Shown here: positions 52,169-61,218 of the stretch, piece after piece | Layout: every line of letters begins with the position of its first letter | Numbering within the stretch: the stretch's first letter is position 1 | Assembly (NCBI RefSeq): GCF_030817275.1 | Contig: NZ_JAUSZD010000002.1 | Location: 1,054,001 to 1,118,000, forward strand | Direction of reading: 5' to 3' | DNA from: Paenibacillus sp. V4I7 | Lineage (GTDB): Bacteria > Bacillota > Bacilli > Paenibacillales > NBRC-103111 | DNA: 64,000 nucleotides | The notes under the pieces: generated by a model | Database searches by the model: none | What the model saw: only the letters and a program-made list of their open reading frames with translations | Told to the model about the DNA's origin: nothing | Made by a program: the position numbers and the translations under genes

Positions 52169-52402
52169 ATGGGAGTTATTATGGGGGGCATTATTGTTGG
52201 ACTAATAGCTTTTTTTATTCTGTTTCTCATATTCATGTTGAATTTCGGGATTTTACCTAGAGACATTAAAGAACTATGGGTAGAACTTGGGAGTTTCGGT
52301 TTATCCAGAAATATTAAAATAATGTTAGTTATTGGGATATTGATTGCTTTATTTCTGGTGTGGATGCTATACAACTTTTTGTCTGGTAAACTCACAGGCT
52401 AA
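52169..52402 (+). CDS. Small two-helix membrane protein
   Basis: The 77-residue protein has two membrane helices (IIVGLIAFFILFLIFMLNFG and IMLVIGILIALFLVWML) and an acidic loop between. ATG 52169 follows TAGGGGTG; an upstream ATG (52103) lies in the end of the direct repeat. Not recognised. Confidence 0.6.
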   Translation: MGVIMGGIIVGLIAFFILFLIFMLNFGILPRDIKELWVELGSFGLSRNIKIMLVIGILIALFLVWMLYNFLSGKLTG

Positions 52403-52614
52403 CGTTTTTTCTTTAACTAACTAATACTTAAAAGGTACTATTGAGTTCAAAAATAGGGATTACGCTAACTGGCAGATTTCTTCAATAAGCTCAAACAATA
52501 TGTGTGGTACTATTAAGGTGAACAACTACCGCATAAAGACAGAATTTCGCAGAACAAGAACTAAGAAGAAAGTGAAATATATGAAGATACCGCCATAGAA
52601 CGGAGCGTGATTAT

Positions 52615-53037
52615 TTGTCAAGAGGGCTGATTATCTTTATAAATGACTTCATTCCCAAACAAGAAGTGCTAGACTTTGTGAAAGTTTCTTTGAATGGTTA
52701 TGTTATCTGGGAAAATGACTTGAAAAAAGCAGAAGCAGTTATGGAAAAGGATGAAGGCACAATTTGGATTAAATATGGTTTCGATTTCGAATGGTGGAAA
52801 GAAGAAATAGAAACTTTAAAAATCCGATTTGAATTTGATGTAAAGACCTATATACGGATTGAAATAGGTAGTGCTGATGAATCTGATGAATTAGCTAGAG
52901 ATTTTTGCCTCTCATTTATGAATCGTTATAGTCGCTCTTATTTACATGACTTTAGGAAAGATTTTTTTCTTAATTATACTGAGGTATCTCAGATAAAACT
53001 AAATGAAGAGGGCAGTTGGGAATTGTTTTTAAGATAG
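52615..53037 (+). CDS. Hypothetical protein
   Basis: A 140-residue soluble protein rich in Glu and Lys (IIFINDFIPKQEVLDFVKVS, FDFEWWKEEIETLKIRFEFD, FCLSFMNRYSRSYLHDFRKD). It may be an immunity-type protein but I cannot place it. TTG 52615 has a weak GGAGCG upstream. A repeat starts 54 bp after the stop. Confidence 0.55.
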   Translation: MSRGLIIFINDFIPKQEVLDFVKVSLNGYVIWENDLKKAEAVMEKDEGTIWIKYGFDFEWWKEEIETLKIRFEFDVKTYIRIEIGSADESDELARDFCLSFMNRYSRSYLHDFRKDFFLNYTEVSQIKLNEEGSWELFLR

Positions 53038-53090
53038 TTGGAATCGAATACTGCCGTCATCATGCACCACTTAACCGCACTACGCCATTG

Positions 53091-53180
53091 AGCTAACGGA
53101 TACGATTGCTTCATAACAAAGATAAAAACGGCTACCGATGATAAACTCGGTGGCCTTTTTTGTGAACGGGCATGTTAGTT
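53091..53180 (+). repeat. Dispersed attC-like hairpin repeat
   Basis: AGCTAACGGATACGATTGC opens it, AAACGGCTACCGA and TCGGTGGCCTTTTT form the centre, and GAACGGGCATGTTAGTT closes it, with an exact GTTAGTT end. Confidence 0.88.
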
Positions 53181-53260
53181 AAAATAAGAAGTGATATACA
53201 AGGTTAATATCATTCGGTAAAATTTAATAAAAAAAGTTAAAGGAATGAGGAGAGTTTGAA

Positions 53261-53797
53261 ATGGTTGAATTAAAATATTTTGAGCGTTCGGATTTTCAGC
53301 AACTTATTAATTGGATTGATTCTCCAGAGTTTTTACTACAATGGGGAGGTCCTAATTTTTGTTTCCCTTTAACGGAAGAACAATTAGAGAGTTATCTTAT
53401 TGATGCAAATAAGGAAAACTCTAATACTTTAATTTATGGTGTTTTACATAAGGAAACAGGAAAAGTAATCGGACATATATCATTAGGTAAAATTGACAAG
53501 AAAAATAAATCAGCCAGAGTAGGAAAAGTGTTAGTTGGAGATAAAAAGGTAAGGGGAAAAGGAATTGGTCAAGTAATGATGAAAGAAATCCTTAAAGTTG
53601 CATTTAATGAACTTAGATTACATAGAGTTAGTCTTGGTGTATTTGATTTTAACGCATCAGCAATTGCTTGTTATGAAAAGGCGGGATTTGTAAAAGAGGG
53701 ATTACATAGAGACTCAAGGAAAAATGGAAACGAATACTGGAGTTTATGGGAAATGAGCATTTTAGAGAATGAATGGATAGAACCAAAAAAAGGTTAA
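53261..53797 (+). CDS. GNAT N-acetyltransferase
   Basis: The 178-residue enzyme is of the RimJ/RimL-like GNAT type: acetyl-CoA site VGKVLVGDKKVRGKGIGQVM, and HRVSLGVFDFNASAIACYEK then AGFVKEGLHRD. It transfers an acetyl group from acetyl-CoA to an amine; the substrate is unknown (protein, antibiotic or polyamine). ATG 53261 follows GAGGAG. GNATs are among the most frequent integron cassette products. Repeat copies flank it at 53091 and 53806. Confidence 0.93.
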   Translation: MVELKYFERSDFQQLINWIDSPEFLLQWGGPNFCFPLTEEQLESYLIDANKENSNTLIYGVLHKETGKVIGHISLGKIDKKNKSARVGKVLVGDKKVRGKGIGQVMMKEILKVAFNELRLHRVSLGVFDFNASAIACYEKAGFVKEGLHRDSRKNGNEYWSLWEMSILENEWIEPKKG

Positions 53798-53805
53798 CCT
53801 TATTG

Positions 53806-53881
53806 AACTATCGGGAAACGATAGTCGAACACCGAAAGGGCTACCGCGAGGTAGCCCTTCGTTACACTAAAGGGCAGGTTT
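53806..53881 (+). repeat. Dispersed attC-like hairpin repeat
   Basis: AACTATCGGGAAACGATAGT folds perfectly (ACTATCG / CGATAGT), the centre is AGGGCTACCGC / GGTAGCCCT, and the end is ACTAAAGGGCAGGTT. Confidence 0.85.
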
Positions 53882-53948
53882 CAGCAACAAATATATGTAT
53901 AAACGCGTCATTTATTTGGGGATTATTGTTAAAAAGGAGTGTAGATTG

Positions 53949-54290
53949 ATGAGTAAAATAAATATTAATAAAATCACTTCATATTTTGGATTTCTTGCTT
54001 CAGCTATTACAATATTTTTGTTTATTATCATTAGGATTCAAAATGGGTCAGACTTAGGAGGTCTTCCAGCAATTTTGATTCCTATGGGCTTACTGTCAAT
54101 AATCTCATCAGTCACTCAGAAGGCATTTTTTATGTATATTAGTTTGCTTCTGAGTTTGCCTCTAGTTTCCTTATGGAAGCCGAACATGGGAAGTTTGGGA
54201 CTTCTTGCGATAATTCCTATGTTTATTTTAATTGCGGCATTATTAATGACTTTTGAATCTGTTCGATTTAGAATGCAAAGATCACAATAA
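53949..54290 (+). CDS. Small membrane protein
   Basis: The 113-residue protein has three to four membrane helices (FGFLASAITIFLFIIIRI, PAILIPMGLLSIISSVT, LGLLAIIPMFILIAALLMTF). ATG 53949 is chosen because AAAAGGAG lies upstream; an earlier ATG (53895) is within the repeat-adjacent region. Not recognised. A repeat copy starts 22 bp after the stop. Confidence 0.65.
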   Translation: MSKININKITSYFGFLASAITIFLFIIIRIQNGSDLGGLPAILIPMGLLSIISSVTQKAFFMYISLLLSLPLVSLWKPNMGSLGLLAIIPMFILIAALLMTFESVRFRMQRSQ

Positions 54291-54311
54291 ATATTTCTGA
54301 TAAAATCGTTC

Positions 54312-54338
54312 AACTAACGGCAGAACGTTACTTCAATA
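54312..54338 (+). repeat. Dispersed repeat, 5' half, next to recombinase
   Basis: AACTAACGGCAGAACGTTAC then TTCAATA, 65 bp before the recombinase leader. Confidence 0.75.
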
Positions 54339-54403
54339 AAATTCGCTGACTTGTTGCACAGTCGGATGACGGTAATCGATAGTTTAAAATTGAATATAAG
54401 ATT

Positions 54404-54458
54404 AAACCCTCCTATTTCTAGCAAAACTAGAGTTAACAAAACTTGGGAGGGTTTTTAT
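54404..54458 (+). promoter_or_regulatory. Recombinase leader with Shine-Dalgarno-sequestering stem, copy 2
   Basis: AAACCCTCC (54404-) can pair with GGGAGGGTTT, which holds the ribosome binding site of the ATG at 54460. An inner CTAG-CAAAA-CTAG hairpin is present. Overall match to 36574-36628 is high, including position relative to the start. Confidence 0.7.
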
Positions 54459-54459
54459 T

Positions 54460-55302
54460 ATGAATTTGAAGGATCTGTGGATGCTGTACGAAGCTGATAA
54501 ACGTATTTTGGGATTTAGTTCGCACACAATGAAAGCATACGCTTTACAATTAAAAATGTTAGTTCTTGATCTTGGTGATCTTGAACTAGAGGAAATATCT
54601 CTAGTCTTACTTAAAGACTATTTGGCTAGGGTATCAGAGAGATTAAAACCTAGTAGTTTAGGCCATCGAATTCGATTTGTGCGTTCCCTTTTCCGTTTTG
54701 CATTTGAAGAAGGACATCTCACGCGGAATCCGTCTATTAAGTTGAGAGAACCAAAGATGGACAAACGAATTCCGAAATTTCTGATTGAAGAGGACGTAAT
54801 TCATCTTAAGATTACCTGTCGATCTCATAGAGAGCACGCATTATTAGAGTTTCTATATTGCACAGGATGCCGCGTTGGAGAAGTTCAGAAAATAAACCTT
54901 GAAGATATCAACTGGGAAAACTGTTCTGCTATTGTAAATGGTAAGGGATCCAAACAAAGAGAGGTTTATTTTACTACGGAGTGTAAGGTTTGGCTTAAGA
55001 GGTACATGGAAAGCAGAAATGATACTTGTAAAGCATTGTTTGTCATCGAAACGAATCCTGTCCGTCGATTGTCGATTCCAACGATACGTTGGTCTTTGAA
55101 AAAGCTTGCTAAACGTGGTGATATTACTGCGAATGTATATCCACACCGATTCCGTCATACTTATGCCTGCCAATTGTTAGATAACGGTGCACCTTTAGAA
55201 TTTATTCAGGGGATGCTCGGACATGAGAAAGCATCTACAACTCAAATTTACGCCCAACTGCGCGGTGAGCGTAGGAGAGAATTATATCGTCGTTATTTTT
55301 AA
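54460..55302 (+). CDS. Tyrosine recombinase, XerC/D-like, candidate cassette integrase
   Basis: The 280-residue protein has a SAM-like core-binding domain (LGFSSHTMKAYALQLKML, RLKPSSLGHRIRFVRSLFRF) and an intact catalytic domain: Arg in TGCRVGEVQ, Lys in GKGSKQREV, His-x-x-Arg in PHRFRHTYA, His in LGHEKASTTQ and the nucleophile Tyr in IYAQLRGE. No IntI-specific insertion between the second and third motifs is obvious. It lies at the end of the repeat-gene array behind a leader shared with the truncated copy at 36629. I infer, without proof, that it acts on the dispersed repeats; a transposon or Xer-like role is the alternative. Confidence 0.93.
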   Translation: MNLKDLWMLYEADKRILGFSSHTMKAYALQLKMLVLDLGDLELEEISLVLLKDYLARVSERLKPSSLGHRIRFVRSLFRFAFEEGHLTRNPSIKLREPKMDKRIPKFLIEEDVIHLKITCRSHREHALLEFLYCTGCRVGEVQKINLEDINWENCSAIVNGKGSKQREVYFTTECKVWLKRYMESRNDTCKALFVIETNPVRRLSIPTIRWSLKKLAKRGDITANVYPHRFRHTYACQLLDNGAPLEFIQGMLGHEKASTTQIYAQLRGERRRELYRRYF

Positions 55303-55384
55303 GCCTAATAAATGTATTGTCTTTACTCAAGACAAAGAGGGCGACGATTAGCTCAATGCTATAATGATAGACTACTGTTATATG

Positions 55385-55573
55385 TTATTTAATTATTACA
55401 TTGAATTGATACGTATTTCGAGCGAACCATGAGTCTCCGACTCTCACGAAATCCTTGCAATATTCGCGAATAATTCCAGCATTGTCGAGCATTTCATCTT
55501 TGCTTACAACAACATATACTTGTGATAATGCTGCGGCGAATAGTTCTATATCGGTAGACAACGTTTTATTCAT
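55385..55573 (-). CDS. Small hypothetical protein
   Basis: The 62-residue minus-strand protein MNKTLSTDIELFAAALSQVY... has GIIREYCKDFVRVGDSWFAR near its end. ATG 55573 follows GGAGGG by 8 bp, so it is probably translated. Not recognised. It is convergent with the recombinase and may mark the boundary between the array and the Tn7-like element. Confidence 0.55.
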   Translation of the reverse strand: MNKTLSTDIELFAAALSQVYVVVSKDEMLDNAGIIREYCKDFVRVGDSWFARNTYQFNVIIK

Positions 55574-56124
55574 TACTAAAGACCCTCCAGAATGTATCCA
55601 TCATTGAACAATCTATAAATGGTGTCTCTTTATTATCTATTTAGATTAGAACATATATAGAAAAAAATGTAAATAACAAATGAATTATCTAATTAACTAC
55701 ATAGAAGTCTTTGAATATCATATCTGATTTATTATTTGGAAGCATAAGTTTGCCGTGGTAAATTGGAAGCATAAGCATTCCAAAACGGCAAACTTATGGG
55801 TTAAGTTACAATTTCCCCTGTAAAATTATGAATTCATCAAGGTGGCCCATCATAGCAGCAAAACATTTTACGATGCTTCGTGTCCACAACCTCAGCAAGT
55901 TTAATAATCAAGAAGAGGATTTGGTTTCTTGGTATCACTCGAGAATATTGGAAAAATTATGATAGCACAACAAATGCCCTTATCAGAAAGAATAAAGAGA
56001 AGAAATTGAATAGAAGTTAAAATACGGGCCACATTTGGTACCGTGTTTTTTATTTCAGGTCTAACTTAAGTAAATAATGGCAAAACTAATTCTAAGTAAT
56101 TCTGGAACAAGGGTGGTTTTGTAT
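55574..56124. other. Probable left end region of Tn7-like element
   Basis: A perfect 14-bp inverted repeat CATAAGTTTGCCGT (55743-55756) / ACGGCAAACTTATG (55785-55798) with GGAAGCATAAG repeated twice between ~55738 and ~55774. A terminator-like TACGG / CCGTG followed by TTTTTTAT is at ~56023-56055. Exact transposon end not identified. Confidence 0.5.
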
Positions 56125-56763
56125 ATGGTTCAACTTTCAGCTCGTCGGATCAGGCCAACTCGAGGAAGAAACTATCGAAGTAAAATTAGTAGATCTAAAA
56201 GTCTTAGAATTATTCACACGGAAAGCTTACTTGAAAGGGATTATGTTCGAATAGCAAATTTCGATAGCAAGGTATCGAAAATATCATTCCAGCCAATAGG
56301 GATAAGATTTCATTATAAAGGCAGGAGAAGAAGGTATTTTCCTGATTTCCTGATTGTAACTAGGGATGGGCAATGCTACCTAATCGAGGTTAAATTGACT
56401 AAATTTGTGAATACAAATCTAAATAAGGCTAAATTCGAAGCAGCAAGACTATTATGCTTAGAAAAAGGTTGGATTTTTCAAGTTATTACCGAGGAACAAA
56501 TTCGCATCGGTTATCTTCAAAGTAATTTGAAGTTGTTGCTTGAAGTAAAAGCACACAAAACAACGCCAGCTGTAACTGAATATATAAAGACAGTTCTAAA
56601 ATGTTATGGTCCTCTAACTGTTGCGGAATTGCTAAAGCAATGCGAAATAGTTGAAGCATCTATGATGATGCTAAATCTAAATAAACTTATTTATGCTCAT
56701 GAAGTTATGGCAGAAGTAGTTAAAGAGCGGCTTTCACAAAAATCTTATGTATGGGTTGTTTAG
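56125..56763 (+). CDS. tnsA: TnsA-family endonuclease
   Basis: The 212-residue endonuclease cuts the 5' ends of Tn7-like elements. It has the PD-(D/E)XK-like catalytic set: Glu in IHTESLLERDYV, Asp in RRYFPDFLIV and Lys in CYLIEVKLTK, then a C-terminal helical domain. ATG 56125 is used because AAGGGTGG is 8 bp upstream; 56077 lacks a site. The stop lies 11 bp before the preferred TnsB start. Confidence 0.92.
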   Translation: MVQLSARRIRPTRGRNYRSKISRSKSLRIIHTESLLERDYVRIANFDSKVSKISFQPIGIRFHYKGRRRRYFPDFLIVTRDGQCYLIEVKLTKFVNTNLNKAKFEAARLLCLEKGWIFQVITEEQIRIGYLQSNLKLLLEVKAHKTTPAVTEYIKTVLKCYGPLTVAELLKQCEIVEASMMMLNLNKLIYAHEVMAEVVKERLSQKSYVWVV

Positions 56764-56774
56764 GGGATGAGAAG

Positions 56775-58916
56775 ATGGCTAGAAATAAGTTTTCATCAGG
56801 AACTCAATTTATAATGGATGGCATTGAATATGTCATTATACGGAAAGAAAAACAAGACCTGATTGTTGAATTAATACAATATAAGCAACGAAAAACCTAC
56901 TCTATTTATGAATTGGAAGTTGCTTTTTATGAGGAACGATTAACATTTAGAGATACTGGAGAACGTGCCAATAAAATAAAGATGGATGTTGAATTTACAG
57001 ATGATGAAAAAACTGAGATCGATATGAAGCTTGAAGTTCTTCATCCGGTGATTAAAGGTTATTTCCATAAGATTAAATTGGATGAGTATTTACAAACATT
57101 AAAGGATGAGAAAAATATTGTTGTAAGTAAAGCGAGTTTCTATAACTGGAAGAAATTATGGGAGCAATATGGTGATGCAAGGTATTTGTTAAAGAGAAAA
57201 CCTGGGCCTAACCAAAGAAGAACCTTAGGTGAGGTCATAGAATCCCTGGAAAGAATAATGGGAGAGAAACTATATTCAGGCGAAGAAGTTAGATACAGAG
57301 ACATTCATCGTGAGTATAAAGGTAGTATAAATAATATTAATAAGATGAGAGATGAAGATGATAAAGCAATTATAAGATCTGTTCAAACGATTTGGCGAAT
57401 TGTTAAAGAAAAGCGTGACTATTATCGACAACAAAAAGCAAGAGATGGTGTTGTAGCAGCTAAGCTTGAAAGAGACGGTTCCAAGCCTATGGTCGAAAGA
57501 CCAACCCGTCCTCTCGAACGAGTTGAACTGGATTGGACACCGATCGATCTATTTATGGTTGATCCAAAAACAATGGATAGAAAAAAAGCTTGGTTAGTTT
57601 ACGCAATTGATGTGTTTTCTGGAAATCCTTTAGGTTTTTATATAACATTTGATACGCCTGATTCGTTTGCAATCAGACAATGTTTGCTTCATTGTTTTTT
57701 ACCTAAGGTGTATCTCAAGAAGTTATACCCCGACGTAATCAATGAATGGACCGCGTATGGAATTCCTAAAGAACTTGTTATTGATAATGCTTCATCGAAC
57801 AATTCATATAACATTGAAGAAATATGTGAGAATTTTGGTATGGATCTTTTATTTCCAGAAGTTGCAGCTGGTCACAAAAAAGGAACAGTCGAGAGAGGGC
57901 AAAAGACGTTTAATGATATTGTGCATACTTTAAAGGGGACAACTTTTTCTAATATGTTTAAGAGAAAAATGTATGACTCCAAAGGGAAAGCCTGTATTAC
58001 ATTGCAAGCTTTTTACTATATAGCCCACATTATATTTGTTGATATTATCTCTCACAACTGGAGTCACAGCCGAATAGGCGGGACGCCACACCAAATTTGG
58101 GAAAGAGCTTTTGCAGAAGATCCTAGCTTAATTAAGGAATTACCTTTTACAAAAAAAGAAATCAAACTAGCCCTTTGTGGTGGAAGCAAAAAGAGAAAAA
58201 TTCAATCAGAAGGAGTTACTCTCTCAGAAACATGGTTTTGGAGTGAAGAGTTAATGCAGCTTAAGAACAAAATGAAACAAGAAGGTGATGAAGATTTAGA
58301 AGTATTGGTTAGGTTTGATTTTGCTGATGTCAAAAAGGTATATGTACAAAATCCATATGATTACAGTTATATTGAAGCTGAAATTGATCCGAATAGAATT
58401 AATGAGTATGAGAAGCATTATGATTTGGAGCCTTCACTTCCAATACCTTATCAGCAAATAAAAACAATTTGTTTATCAGAAGGACGAAAACGACGTGAAT
58501 TTGATGATACACATATTATTCAAGCAATGGTAAATATACACTCGATCGAACAGCAGCAAGATAAAGATAAACGTAGAGGCTACACGCAAACTCTTCAAGC
58601 AGAAGCCAGTATTGTAGAGGGTCTTGCGCTAGGGTCTTTTGATTATGGAAAGTTAGGAGCACCAGAAGAACCGGAGACTTTTCGTTATGTAGGTCAACTA
58701 ACGGAGGAAGAACTTAGAGTGAAAAAAGGAAAAGATGCAAAAGATGCAAATCAAGCTAAAGAGGTTGTAGAAGAAGCCAAAAAAGGAAACGAGTCTACTA
58801 TGGTAAGTACTGCCGAAGTAAATGCCAAGCCAAAGGGAAAAGTACACAATGAAGCTCAAAGGCACCAAGATATCGATGATGATCTGCCAACATATGAGAC
58901 TTCAAGGTTAGCGTAG
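56775..58916 (+). CDS. tnsB: TnsB-family DDE transposase
   Basis: The 713-residue Mu/TnsB-type transposase joins element 3' ends to target DNA. Catalytic residues: Asp ~252 in VELDWTPIDLF, Asp ~336 in ELVIDNASS, Glu ~372 in GTVERGQKTFND. N-terminal helical DNA-binding domains contain ASFYNWKKLWEQYG, and the Lys/Glu-rich tail is probably the TnsC contact. ATG 56775 follows AGGGGATGAG. Low-GC coding like the other tns genes. Confidence 0.95.
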   Translation: MARNKFSSGTQFIMDGIEYVIIRKEKQDLIVELIQYKQRKTYSIYELEVAFYEERLTFRDTGERANKIKMDVEFTDDEKTEIDMKLEVLHPVIKGYFHKIKLDEYLQTLKDEKNIVVSKASFYNWKKLWEQYGDARYLLKRKPGPNQRRTLGEVIESLERIMGEKLYSGEEVRYRDIHREYKGSINNINKMRDEDDKAIIRSVQTIWRIVKEKRDYYRQQKARDGVVAAKLERDGSKPMVERPTRPLERVELDWTPIDLFMVDPKTMDRKKAWLVYAIDVFSGNPLGFYITFDTPDSFAIRQCLLHCFLPKVYLKKLYPDVINEWTAYGIPKELVIDNASSNNSYNIEEICENFGMDLLFPEVAAGHKKGTVERGQKTFNDIVHTLKGTTFSNMFKRKMYDSKGKACITLQAFYYIAHIIFVDIISHNWSHSRIGGTPHQIWERAFAEDPSLIKELPFTKKEIKLALCGGSKKRKIQSEGVTLSETWFWSEELMQLKNKMKQEGDEDLEVLVRFDFADVKKVYVQNPYDYSYIEAEIDPNRINEYEKHYDLEPSLPIPYQQIKTICLSEGRKRREFDDTHIIQAMVNIHSIEQQQDKDKRRGYTQTLQAEASIVEGLALGSFDYGKLGAPEEPETFRYVGQLTEEELRVKKGKDAKDANQAKEVVEEAKKGNESTMVSTAEVNAKPKGKVHNEAQRHQDIDDDLPTYETSRLA

Positions 58917-58927
58917 GAGGGGAAAAA

Positions 58928-59914
58928 GTGGACGGAAATAAAGAATATAAGCGCCTTAATGGAATGAAAATAGATGAGAAGGACCTCAAAGAAAGGTTAT
59001 TTGATATTGAAAATATTGTTGTCCATCATAAGAGATTTACGGATCTATACAATATGATACATGACTGCCATCACTTAAATGATGGGCTAGTCATCTTGGG
59101 GGATACAGGAGCAGGGAAATCAACATTATTTAAAACGTATGAATTAGCTTACCCAAGGCAGAAGAAAACACGAATAAGGAATGGTCATACAATTAGGTAC
59201 GAATCTGTTCCTGTACTTAGAGTGGAATTAGCTGCCAATTCATCTCCTTTAAACGTAGCGTCAAAAATGTTGGAGAGTTTAGGTGAGCCATTTTATAACA
59301 AAGGATCTGAAAAAGTACTAACAGGAATGCTTAAACATCAAATTGAAGACTCTGAAGTTGGAGTGGTATTCATCGATGAGGCCCAGCATATTGTCGCATC
59401 AGATACTCAAAAAGTGATATATAAGGCTGCAGACTGGATAAAACAATTTGTTAATGATGTTAAGATACCAATTGTTTTTGGTGGAATTAAGGAAAAAGCG
59501 AAGAGAATTTTTGCAGCTAATGAACAGCTAGATGAAAGATTCCCTAATAAACAAGAGTTTAATGTATTTCCGTATTCTAATCCTGATGAACAAAAAGAAT
59601 TTCGTGGATACCTTAAAGGCATCGAGGCAAAGCTGCCATTTGTAGATCGAGGCAGTTCGAAAATTTTTGATCCATATCTTGCTGAAAAAATTTACTATGC
59701 AAGTTTGGGTACGCCCAGGACAATCTATCACTTACTTAGGCATGCTTCCTCAAAAGCATTGAAAGCTGGAAGTGACATGTTAGAAGAGAAGCATTTATTT
59801 GAAGGTTTTGACTTGTTATCTTTTGAAACAAGACCGAAAGTGATTAATCCTTTTGATGGGAAAGTGTTTAAGTTAAGTGTTGCATTGGAAAAAGAAAATC
59901 TAAAAAAGTCTTAG
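58928..59914 (+). CDS. tnsC: TnsC-family AAA+ ATPase
   Basis: The 328-residue regulator has Walker A GDTGAGKST (58-66) and Walker B VVFIDEAQH (~147-155), as in TnsC/TniB. It links target selector to transposase. GTG at 58928 follows GGAGGGG, 11 bp after tnsB. Confidence 0.94.
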   Translation: MDGNKEYKRLNGMKIDEKDLKERLFDIENIVVHHKRFTDLYNMIHDCHHLNDGLVILGDTGAGKSTLFKTYELAYPRQKKTRIRNGHTIRYESVPVLRVELAANSSPLNVASKMLESLGEPFYNKGSEKVLTGMLKHQIEDSEVGVVFIDEAQHIVASDTQKVIYKAADWIKQFVNDVKIPIVFGGIKEKAKRIFAANEQLDERFPNKQEFNVFPYSNPDEQKEFRGYLKGIEAKLPFVDRGSSKIFDPYLAEKIYYASLGTPRTIYHLLRHASSKALKAGSDMLEEKHLFEGFDLLSFETRPKVINPFDGKVFKLSVALEKENLKKS

Positions 59915-59962
59915 TGGAATACATTAAGAATTATTATTGGTTTGGGAGATAAGTGATTTAAA

Positions 59963-60817
59963 GTGTCTAGTCTAAAAAATCAATTGTTTATTTATGAGGA
60001 TGAGTCGATTGAGGGATACATGTTTAGAGCTGCATGTAGTAACTATGTTACTATAGATATAATAAACGACCATATTTCACTTTATTTCAAAAAAGGCGTA
60101 GGTGATTTGAAAAGAGCTTTGCTTCTTTTAAATGAAGAGAATGAACACTTCTATGCTAGGAATTCAATCTACTTTATTTACCGTTCTGGTTTACATCAAA
60201 ATAATTCACGAATACAGAATCTTAGCAAATTTTGTCCAATTTGTTTGAGTGAAAAATCATATCACCGGATTCACTGGATGATTGCTCCAATCATTGTTTG
60301 CAATAAACATAATTTAATATTATTAAATCACTGTGATGGATGCTTCCAAATCACAAATTTTAAGGATATTACGATTAATCAATGTAGCAAATGCAAAAAA
60401 GAACTTTCAATGTGTGAAAATAAATATATCAACTTATCTAACAGTGATTCTTCAATGATTATGTTTGATGATATTCGCAACGAAGGGGTAGTTTGGAATG
60501 GCTTAGTTGTTACTGATTATTATTTAGTACTTAAACGACTAAGATGGTTCTTAAACTATCACTCGAATGGGGAAATTGGTTTTGCTGATCTAACATATGA
60601 TGAAGGAAAAGATAAAAAAAGCTGGTTTATAGGTGATGAAAATTATTTTCGATGGAATATATTGAAATCATATGAGTTGACAGATGATTGGCCCAATAAT
60701 CTATTGAAAACTTACAGCACAAATGAGCTTGAATTTCTCACAGGTTACAGTCTTGTTATTGATAATATTAACTATTTCTTTAATGATTTTATTAAAAAGA
60801 TCAAAAACATACTTTAA
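59963..60817 (+). CDS. tniQ: TniQ/TnsD-family target selector
   Basis: The 284-residue protein has the TniQ N-terminus (FIYEDESIEGYMFRAA) and the typical zinc-binding set FCPICLSEKSYHRIHWM, VCNKHNLILLNHCDGC, CSKCKKEL. It chooses the attachment site; its short length suggests a compact DNA-binding part. GTG 59963 has a distant GGGAG. No second TniQ is seen. Confidence 0.9.
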   Translation: MSSLKNQLFIYEDESIEGYMFRAACSNYVTIDIINDHISLYFKKGVGDLKRALLLLNEENEHFYARNSIYFIYRSGLHQNNSRIQNLSKFCPICLSEKSYHRIHWMIAPIIVCNKHNLILLNHCDGCFQITNFKDITINQCSKCKKELSMCENKYINLSNSDSSMIMFDDIRNEGVVWNGLVVTDYYLVLKRLRWFLNYHSNGEIGFADLTYDEGKDKKSWFIGDENYFRWNILKSYELTDDWPNNLLKTYSTNELEFLTGYSLVIDNINYFFNDFIKKIKNIL

Positions 60818-61002
60818 GTTTATAACGTATTGGGCAGGGACTCTAAATGAAAGATTAAAATGTATAGTAAGGAGAATTAGAGCAAAATACTAAGTGTGCA
60901 ATCCTCTTCTACTGATGGAAAAGTTACATAGACATAAAGCCAACATTGTTAAGTCAAATTTCGAGCTGTTTTAATTATATAAAACTATTGTTCGTTTTAT
61001 CC
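60818..61002. other. Intergenic before CBASS promoter
   Basis: No gene or repeat recognised; low-complexity AT-rich sequence. Confidence 0.4.
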
Positions 61003-61032
61003 TTGTCCTTATATTACCAGAAAAGGTATAAT
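61003..61032 (+). promoter_or_regulatory. Promoter of CBASS operon
   Basis: TTGTCC (61003-61008), an 18-bp spacer and TATAAT (61027-61032). About 190 bp of untranslated leader follows. Confidence 0.65.
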
Positions 61033-61218
61033 AGATAGTGAAATAAGCCCAGTCCATTTTTGGTAGCTGTGCTTTGTTATAGCGAATTTATGAAGGTGCA
61101 GGATCTCCTACAATCCTACATCAGTAAAAATGGAGCTTTGAATTTTATTCGATAATTATTCATTCTGCCCATTTTGTACAACTCCTGCTTTTCGCTAAAA
61201 AAATATTTGGGGGTATGA

